64,000 nucleotides of DNA from Sphingomonas echinoides (GTDB lineage Bacteria; Pseudomonadota; Alphaproteobacteria; Sphingomonadales; Sphingomonadaceae), in assembly GCF_029623395.1 (NCBI RefSeq), contig NZ_JAPYKK010000008.1:62001-126000 (forward strand), written 5' to 3'. The notes under the pieces are model-generated. The model was given only the letters and a program-made list of their open reading frames with translations. It did not search any database and was not told where the DNA came from. Shown one piece after another: positions 58,630 through 64,000 of the stretch. The first letter of the stretch is position 1, and the number at the start of each line of letters is the position of its first letter. Made by a program: the position numbers and the translations under genes.

Positions 58630-58991
58630 GGGCACACCCGGCGGATCGCCGCTCCCAGCTTGGCCGCCTCGAACGGCTTGGTGATCCACCCGGTCGCGCC
58701 CGCCGAGCGCGCGCGCGCCTTCTTCTCGTCCGAGAATTCGGTCGACAGCACCAGGATCGGCGTCCCGCGGAACTGCGGCAGCGCGCGCACCGCCTCGATC
58801 AGCTCGAAGCCGTCCATCTCGGGCATGTTGATGTCGGTGATGAGCAGGTCCGGCTGCACCTCGTGCATCCGGGCGAGCCCGTGGACCCCGTCATTGGCGG
58901 ATTCGATGCTGAAGCCCTGCGCGGTCAGCGAGGTTTTCAACAGCATCCGCATGCTGGCGGAATCGTCGACGGTCAGGATCAATTTGCTCAC
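58626..58991 (-). CDS. cheY: Chemotaxis response regulator CheY (copy preceding cheA)
   Basis: 121 residues: ILTVDDSASMRMLLKTSLTAQGF, phospho-acceptor Asp53 in LLITDINMPEMDGFEL, ILVLSTEFSDEKK and Lys in GWITKPFEAAKL. Differs from the second CheY. Lies between the STAS gene and cheA with ATGA overlaps on both sides. Confidence 0.94.
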   Translation of the reverse strand: MSKLILTVDDSASMRMLLKTSLTAQGFSIESANDGVHGLARMHEVQPDLLITDINMPEMDGFELIEAVRALPQFRGTPILVLSTEFSDEKKARARSAGATGWITKPFEAAKLGAAIRRVCP

Positions 58992-59317
58992 GATTGAACG
59001 TCCTCCTCGGCGGTGGTCGCCAGGGTGTGATTGAGACCGAGCGCCGCTATGCGCGCGGTGAAGGCGGGGCTGGGATGGATGATGGCGAAGGCGTGGCCGG
59101 AAGCCTCCGCGTCGATCCGCGCGGCGATCAGCAGCTGGAGCACCGCCTGCCCGACGCTTTCCACGCCGCTGGCATCCACGATGATCCGGTCGCCCAGATT
59201 GGCGGCGAGGACGAGCCGGACCTTGAGGTCCTCGGCGGTGACGGTGGTGCCGTGCGCGGGCAGGTGGACGGTATCCACCGCGCTGCCGGACTCAGGCTGG
59301 TTGAGCATTAAGGTCAT
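58988..59317 (-). CDS. STAS-domain protein of the chemotaxis operon
   Basis: 109 residues, anti-sigma-factor-antagonist-like STAS fold: VRLVLAANLGDRIIVDASGVESVGQAVLQLLIAARIDAEASGHAFAIIHPSPAFTARIAALGL. Where SpoIIAA-type proteins carry a phosphorylatable Ser, this has DASGVESVG. Such STAS proteins are common at the head of che operons; role unclear. ATG at 59317 (GAGG upstream) is chosen and overlaps motA by 26 bp; 59308 is possible. Confidence 0.8.
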   Translation of the reverse strand: MTLMLNQPESGSAVDTVHLPAHGTTVTAEDLKVRLVLAANLGDRIIVDASGVESVGQAVLQLLIAARIDAEASGHAFAIIHPSPAFTARIAALGLNHTLATTAEEDVQS

Positions 59318-60176
59318 TTTTTGCCTCGTCGAGTGCGGTCTCGAGTTGCTGGAACGTCGGCGCATGGTCCGACGGGGTGGCGCGGCGCGCGATCTCGATC
59401 GCGACCTGAGTCGGCATGCCCTGGGCGTGCGCGACGATGGCGGTCTTGGCGATGACGAACGGCTTGCCGTCCGCCTCGATTACCTGGAGCAGCTTCGACG
59501 CGAGCGGCCCGACCAGGCAGTAAGCGAGCAGCACGCCGAGAAAGGTGCCCACCAGCGCCCCGCCGATCATCGCGCCGAGCACTTCGACCGGCTTGTCGAT
59601 CGACCCCATCGTCTTGATCACGCCGAGCACCGCGGCGACGATGCCGATCGCGGGCAAACCATCCGCCATCGCCTGGAGCGCGTGCTGCGGACCGAGCTCG
59701 TGATGGTGGTGCGCCTCGATGTCATTCTCCATCGCTTCGGCAAGCTGATGCGGATCCTCGAAATTCACCGTCATCATCCGCAGATAATCGCAGATGAACT
59801 CGATCAGGTGATGGTCCTTGAGCAGCCGTGGGAAGCGGTTGAACAGGCGGCTTTCCGCCGGCGTGTCGAGATGCGGTTCGATTGCGGTCGCCCCCCCCTT
59901 CTTGAAGGTGACGAGCAGCCCGAACAGCAACGTCAGCAAGTCGCGGTAATCCTGATCCTTCCACCGGCTGCCCTTGAACGACCGGAGCAGTCCCCCGCCC
60001 GCCTGCTTCACCACGCCGAACGGGTTGGACACGACGAACGCGCCGATCGCGGCACCCGCGATCGCCATCATCTCATGCGGCAGCGCATGCAGGATGATCT
60101 CCATCTTGCCGCCGCTCATCAGGAAGCTCCCGAAGACGCAGGCCAGAATGATCACGAACCCTACGCCATTGAGCAT
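59292..60176 (-). CDS. motA: Flagellar stator protein MotA
   Basis: 294 residues, four transmembrane helices: VGFVIILACVFGSFLMSGG, MMAIAGAAIGAFVVS, ALQAMADGLPAIGIVAAVLGVIKTMG and IGGALVGTFLGVLLAYCLVGPL. A large cytoplasmic loop has the charged FPRLLKDHHLIEFICDYLRMM region that contacts FliG. First gene of the 13-gene motor/chemotaxis operon, preceded by a TATAATCT element at 60229-60222 on the minus strand. Confidence 0.96.
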   Translation of the reverse strand: MLNGVGFVIILACVFGSFLMSGGKMEIILHALPHEMMAIAGAAIGAFVVSNPFGVVKQAGGGLLRSFKGSRWKDQDYRDLLTLLFGLLVTFKKGGATAIEPHLDTPAESRLFNRFPRLLKDHHLIEFICDYLRMMTVNFEDPHQLAEAMENDIEAHHHHELGPQHALQAMADGLPAIGIVAAVLGVIKTMGSIDKPVEVLGAMIGGALVGTFLGVLLAYCLVGPLASKLLQVIEADGKPFVIAKTAIVAHAQGMPTQVAIEIARRATPSDHAPTFQQLETALDEAKNDLNAQPA

Positions 60177-60347
60177 GTGCGGTGCCTCTCCCCCTCCCGA
60201 CCGGCGACAGCGCGGTCTGGCAGATTATAGAGTGCGGTCGGGGTCGGCGGTTGCGGGCGAGGCGTTTTCGCAGCGATGCCGCCGATGCGACCGGGCAAGC
60301 CCGCTTCCGCCTAGAATAGAGGACAAAATCCAGCTGCAGGAGCGTTC

Positions 60348-60707
60348 ATGTCGGTCGAAGCCTATCGTCGCGCGCGTACGATTGTCGAAAGTCCCCGCGC
60401 CACGGAGCGCCGCCTGATCGGGCAGATGGTGGGGGACATGATCGCGGCGCGCGAACAGGGTCTGGCCGGGGCGCGGCTGATGCCGGTGCTCCACCGTAAC
60501 CGCGAGATGTGGAACACCTTCGCCGCCGCGTGCGGTGCGCCGGGCAACGCGCTCCCCGACAGCTTGCGCGCGGGGATCATCTCGATCGGGCTGTGGGTCG
60601 ACCGCTTTACCAGCGACGTCGTCGCGGGGCGCGAGCCAATCGACCCGCTGATCGGCGTCAACCGCGCGATCCTCGACGGCCTCGCCGCGGAAGCGCTCGC
60701 TGCCTGA
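60348..60707 (+). CDS. flaF: Flagellar biosynthesis regulator FlaF
   Basis: 119 residues matching FlaF: SVEAYRRARTIVESPRATERRLIGQMVGDMI, LHRNREMWNTFAAACGAPGNALPDSLRAGIISIGLWVDRFTSDVV. In Caulobacter and Brucella, FlaF promotes flagellin synthesis/export, opposing FlbT. GCAGGAG precedes the ATG; a TAGAATAG element lies at 60312. Divergent from motA; no flagellin or flbT in the window. Confidence 0.93.
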   Translation: MSVEAYRRARTIVESPRATERRLIGQMVGDMIAAREQGLAGARLMPVLHRNREMWNTFAAACGAPGNALPDSLRAGIISIGLWVDRFTSDVVAGREPIDPLIGVNRAILDGLAAEALAA

Positions 60708-60722
60708 GCGTGCGTCCAGGGG

Positions 60723-61340
60723 TCAGGCGGGCGTCACCAGTCCCGCCGCGAACGCCAGGCGCAACGCCTCGGACAGGCTGCCGACGTCGAGCTTCTCCAT
60801 CATGTTGGCGCGGTAGATCTCGACCGTGCGCGGCGACAGATCGAGATCGTGCGCGATCACCTTGTTCGCGCGGCCCTCGATCAACCCGAGCAACACCTCG
60901 CGTTCGCGCGGGGACAACGTCGCGACTCGGTTGCGCGCGTCCTCGACCCGGGCGTTGCGGGCGCAATCATCCTCGAACCGGCAGAAGGCCGCGTCGATGA
61001 CGTCGATCAACTGGTCGGGATCGTACGGTTTCTCGAGGAAATCGAGCGCGCCCGCCTTCATCGCCTGGACCGCGATGGCGACATCGCCCCGCCCCGTGAG
61101 CATGATCGTCGCAAACGCGTCGGGTTTCGACTGGAGCGCCCGCAGCACATCGAGTCCGGTCGCGCCGGGCATGTGGAAATCGAGCAGCAAGACGCCGCGA
61201 TCGCCTGAATCGATCGCGCCGAGAAACGCATCGCCCGACGAATAGCCGCGTACGATCAATCCCGGAATCTGCTGGAGCAACGTCTGGAGCGAAAGCCGCA
61301 CCGGATCGTCGTCATCCACGACATATACGCTTCGCATCAT
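60723..61340 (-). CDS. FixJ-type response regulator (receiver plus LuxR HTH)
   Basis: 205 residues. Receiver domain SVYVVDDDDPVRLSLQTLL with phospho-acceptor Asp54 in VLLLDFHMPGATGLDVL and Lys in FLEKPYDPDQLIDVI. LuxR-type HTH: LSPREREVLLGLIEGRANKVIAHDLDLSPRTVEIYRANMMEKL. Overlaps the fixL-like kinase stop by 4 bp and should be its partner. Targets unknown; in rhizobia FixJ activates low-oxygen genes. Confidence 0.93.
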   Translation of the reverse strand: MMRSVYVVDDDDPVRLSLQTLLQQIPGLIVRGYSSGDAFLGAIDSGDRGVLLLDFHMPGATGLDVLRALQSKPDAFATIMLTGRGDVAIAVQAMKAGALDFLEKPYDPDQLIDVIDAAFCRFEDDCARNARVEDARNRVATLSPREREVLLGLIEGRANKVIAHDLDLSPRTVEIYRANMMEKLDVGSLSEALRLAFAAGLVTPA

Positions 61341-64000
61341 AGCTGTTCGCCCCCCGGCTCGATGATGACACGCGGGACGGTAAAGCGAAACGCCGCTCCT
61401 CCCACGGCCAGATTTTCAGCATGCAGGCTGCCGCCGTGCGCCTCGACGATGCGACGACAGATCGACAGGCCGATGCCCATGCCCGCTTCCCCCTTGGTCG
61501 ACGTGAACGGCATGTAGAGTTGCGACAGGACTGCCTCGTCAATCCCCGGGCCGCTGTCCGAAACCGCGATTTCGATCCATTCGGCATCCAGTGCGCGCGT
61601 CGCTACCCTGATCCGTCGCTCGTCCTTTGGCATGGTGTACAACGCATCGAGGCTGTTGCGCAGCAGATTTACCAGGATCTGTTGAATCTGGATGCGATCG
61701 GCGAGCATATACGTCGCTTCCGGTGCAAGATCGTAGGAAATCGTCACGTCGAGCCGGTCGTAGCCGACCAGCACCAGCGCGCTCGCCTCGCGGATCGTGG
61801 GCTCGACCGGCTCGACCCGCGAGTCGGTTTCGTGCCGCGCGGCGAAGTCGCGCATCCGGCGGATGATTTCACCCGCGCGCAGCGATTGTTCGCCCGCTGC
61901 GGTAATCTGTTCGAGCAGGATCGACGCGTCGTCCCGGCGCTGGGCGATCCCGCGACGGGCAGCCGCGAGGTAATTGGCGATCGCAGTCAGCGGCTGATTG
62001 ATTTCGTGCGCGAGGCCGGCCGCGAGTTCGCCCATCGCGTTCAGCCGCCCGGCATGGCTCAGCTCGCTGCGCAGCGCATTGAGCCGCTCTTCGGTTTCGA
62101 GCCGTTCGGAGATGTCGCGAACGAACCCGGTGAACACCCGCACGTCCGCGTAGCGGGCTTCCCCGACGCGCAATTCGATCGGCACTTCCTGCCCGTCCGC
62201 GCGCCGGGCGGTGAGGAAGCGCGTCCGGTCTAGGACTCGCTTTACGCCGGTTTCGAGGTAGCGAACGAGATAGCCGTCGTGCTGCGCGCCGTGATGGTCG
62301 GGCATCAGCATCGCGACGTTCGCGCCGACCACTTGCCGCGCGGCATAGCCGAACAACCGCTCGGCGGCAGGGCTGAAGGTCAGGATGACGCCCTTCTCGT
62401 CGATCACGATCATCGCGTCGGGAACCGTTTCGAGCACGGAGCGCAATTGCGCCTCGCGTGCGGCGAGCTGCGTTTCGTTGGCGACGCGGTCGGTGACGTC
62501 GATATTGACGCCGATCGCGCGTTCCGGGCGGCCCGCCTCGTCGTAGAAACACCGCGACGATCCCTCGATCACGCGGACTTCGCCGTCCGGGCGTCGCATG
62601 CGATAGGTGAAGGAGAACCGATCCGCTTTCGCCCAGATCGCCGCCGCCATGCGCCGCTCGATGGTCACGCGGTCTTCGGGAAAGACGTCCGTCGCCCAAC
62701 TCGCATAGTCCCGAATCGTGCCGGCGGGGATCCCCAGCAGCGTCTCGGTATTCCCGACCCAATGGATCGCGTTGCTGTGCGCGTCCCATTCGAACACCCC
62801 GATCGAATGGGCCTGCGCCGCGAGCAACAAGCGCGTCTCGCTGTCGCCCAGCGCGCGTTCGGCGGCGGCGCGTGCGGTGATGTCGCTCATCGACAGGACC
62901 GTCCGCGCGGCGTTGCCTTCAACGTTGCGCGCTTGTTCGAGCACGCGGACTTCGTGACCGTCGCGGTGGCGTTCGATCAATTCGACCCCGCCGCTTTTCG
63001 GATGCGTCCCGAAGGCGGGGGGCGGCATACCCTCCGGCGTGTGGGCGTGGAGTAGCGCGTGCTTGTTCTGGCCGACCGCCAGCGCAGCGGGCCAGCCGTA
63101 CAGCTCCTCGCATCCGCGCGACCAGTGAACGATCGTCCCGCCACGATCGACCATCACGATCGGACCGCCGTCCAGCGCGCGCGCAAATTCGCGCGTTGCG
63201 ATGCGTTCGGTGACGAGCCCGGTCACCAGCCACCAGATGACCGAGCCGAGGATGATCGTCTCCAGCGGAACGACCGCCATCAACTGGATCAGGTCGGGCG
63301 GCAGCGGCAGGATCATCCCTTGCACCACGACGATCAGCGCGGGCGTAACGAAAATGAACGGCAGCACGTAATGGAGATTGCGCCAACCGCTCCGTTCCTG
63401 CTGCGCCAACGCGACGAGCGCACCGTCGCACGCCTCCACCAGGATGGCGGCTGCCAGAACCAGCGCGGTGATCGCAACCGGCAGCGCGACGGCGAGGCCG
63501 GTCGTGGGCTGTACCGCCCCTGGGGTCGCTTGCACTCCGGCGGTGTCGAGCGTCACGCTCGTCGCCAGCATGGCGATACTCGCCGCCAGCGCGGCGGTAA
63601 GCGCGGCGACCCGCATCAGGTCGAGCCGCCGCAACCGCAGCAACGCAACGCTCATCACCAGCAGGACGAGGATCGCCGGCGTAATCCCGCTGTGCACCCC
63701 CTCGGTCGAAACGAAGGGGTGGTCGAACACGCACAACGCCGCGATCAGCGTGGCTGCCAGCAACAACGTCGCGATCAGCCACCCAGGCGCGGGTCGCAGG
63801 GTCGCGGTAAAGGCGAGGCAAACGAGCAGCAGGCCAGCGACGTCCTCGGGATGCGCCGGCAAGGCGACGAAGCCATAATCGAGCAAGCGCGGAAGATCGA
63901 GCGACCAACCGAGCAGACCAACCGTCGTACTGACACCGCAAACCAACAGGCTTGCGATGACGCTGGAACGCCGAACGGTGTTTGTTGCAGGACGCGCAAC
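61337..64000 (-). CDS. FixL-like oxygen-sensing histidine kinase, 5' end beyond the window
   Basis: At least 888 residues; the frame is open to the right edge, so the start is not seen. The N-terminal part is a membrane domain of about eight helices, followed by three PAS domains, a coiled coil, then HisKA (MGELAAGLAHEINQPLTAIANYL) and HATPase (ILVNLLRNSLDAL, DSGPGI, GMGIGLSICRRIV). The third PAS closely resembles haem-PAS of FixL: AAERLFGYAARQVVGANVAMLMP, QHDGYLVRY (His codon at 62281-62279, aligning with haem ligand His200 of Bradyrhizobium FixL) and TRFLTARRADG (Arg aligning with Arg220). Confidence 0.9.
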   Translation of the reverse strand, partial: VARPATNTVRRSSVIASLLVCGVSTTVGLLGWSLDLPRLLDYGFVALPAHPEDVAGLLLVCLAFTATLRPAPGWLIATLLLAATLIAALCVFDHPFVSTEGVHSGITPAILVLLVMSVALLRLRRLDLMRVAALTAALAASIAMLATSVTLDTAGVQATPGAVQPTTGLAVALPVAITALVLAAAILVEACDGALVALAQQERSGWRNLHYVLPFIFVTPALIVVVQGMILPLPPDLIQLMAVVPLETIILGSVIWWLVTGLVTERIATREFARALDGGPIVMVDRGGTIVHWSRGCEELYGWPAALAVGQNKHALLHAHTPEGMPPPAFGTHPKSGGVELIERHRDGHEVRVLEQARNVEGNAARTVLSMSDITARAAAERALGDSETRLLLAAQAHSIGVFEWDAHSNAIHWVGNTETLLGIPAGTIRDYASWATDVFPEDRVTIERRMAAAIWAKADRFSFTYRMRRPDGEVRVIEGSSRCFYDEAGRPERAIGVNIDVTDRVANETQLAAREAQLRSVLETVPDAMIVIDEKGVILTFSPAAERLFGYAARQVVGANVAMLMPDHHGAQHDGYLVRYLETGVKRVLDRTRFLTARRADGQEVPIELRVGEARYADVRVFTGFVRDISERLETEERLNALRSELSHAGRLNAMGELAAGLAHEINQPLTAIANYLAAARRGIAQRRDDASILLEQITAAGEQSLRAGEIIRRMRDFAARHETDSRVEPVEPTIREASALVLVGYDRLDVTISYDLAPEATYMLADRIQIQQILVNLLRNSLDALYTMPKDERRIRVATRALDAEWIEIAVSDSGPGIDEAVLSQLYMPFTSTKGEAGMGIGLSICRRIVEAHGGSLHAENLAVGGAAFRFTVPRVIIEPGGEQL

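Noticed and set aside
40570..60320. Classical FliA (sigma-28) promoters TAAA-N15-GCCGATAA before flagellar operons
   Set aside because: The -10-like elements read TATAATAG and no TAAA box at the right distance was found, so I did not call FliA promoters.
1..64000. rRNA or tRNA genes
   Set aside because: No stretch with tRNA cloverleaf landmarks or rRNA conserved sequence was noticed by eye; a tRNA search program would be needed to be certain.

Overview
The window is a GC-rich, densely packed chromosomal segment. It looks like a motile member of the Sphingomonadales, most likely Sphingomonas. Supporting signs are the alphaproteobacterial gene families (FlaF, DUF6468, MotE, FixL/FixJ-type pair, PhnA-like and YciE-like stress proteins), two large TonB-dependent receptors beside a LacI regulator and a GH1 glucosidase, a GTTC-N7-GTTC LexA-type box, and many 4-bp ATGA gene overlaps. 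The genus assignment is inference; no rRNA or tRNA gene was seen.

Positions 1-6,400 hold amino-acid biosynthesis (pheA end, hisZ, serC-serA) with a cytochrome c. A palindromic repeat family here brackets a DUF559 nuclease-like gene and also sits between serC and serA. Positions 6,400-11,500 contain an extensin-like lipoprotein, a radical-SAM/UdgX DNA-repair pair with an SOS-type box, a GT-C type membrane protein and a glycine-zipper protein. Positions 11,500-26,000 contain pheST, rplT-rpmI, an AsmA-like protein, a GT32 glycosyltransferase, hisN, an outer-membrane phospholipase A, a diguanylate cyclase, a 36-residue membrane protein behind a sigma-54-like promoter, an S41 protease lipoprotein and stress-related small genes.

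Positions 25,400-31,550 form a glycan-uptake locus: GH1 glucosidase and TonB receptor on the minus strand, divergent from a LacI regulator. A second TonB receptor and an OmpR/histidine kinase pair follow (31,850-36,600), then two unrecognised genes.

From 37,700 to the right edge lies a flagellar, motor and chemotaxis region: flgF-flgG-flgA-flgH (flgG carries an apparent one-base frameshift), fliL-fliM-DUF6468-motE, unknown secreted and TPR proteins, mntP behind a yybP-ykoY riboswitch, flgC-fliE-fliQ-fliR-flhB, and fliN-fliO-fliP. A 13-gene operon follows, running motA, STAS, cheY, cheA, cheW, cheR, cheB, cheY, cheD, a CheT-like DxxxQ protein, motB, a FliL-like protein and a PilZ protein. It ends with flaF and a fixJ-fixL-like pair whose kinase gene runs off the window. 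Flagellin, hook, FliF/FliG/FliI/FlhA, FlgB, FlgI and chemoreceptors are not in this window, so the flagellar regulon continues elsewhere.
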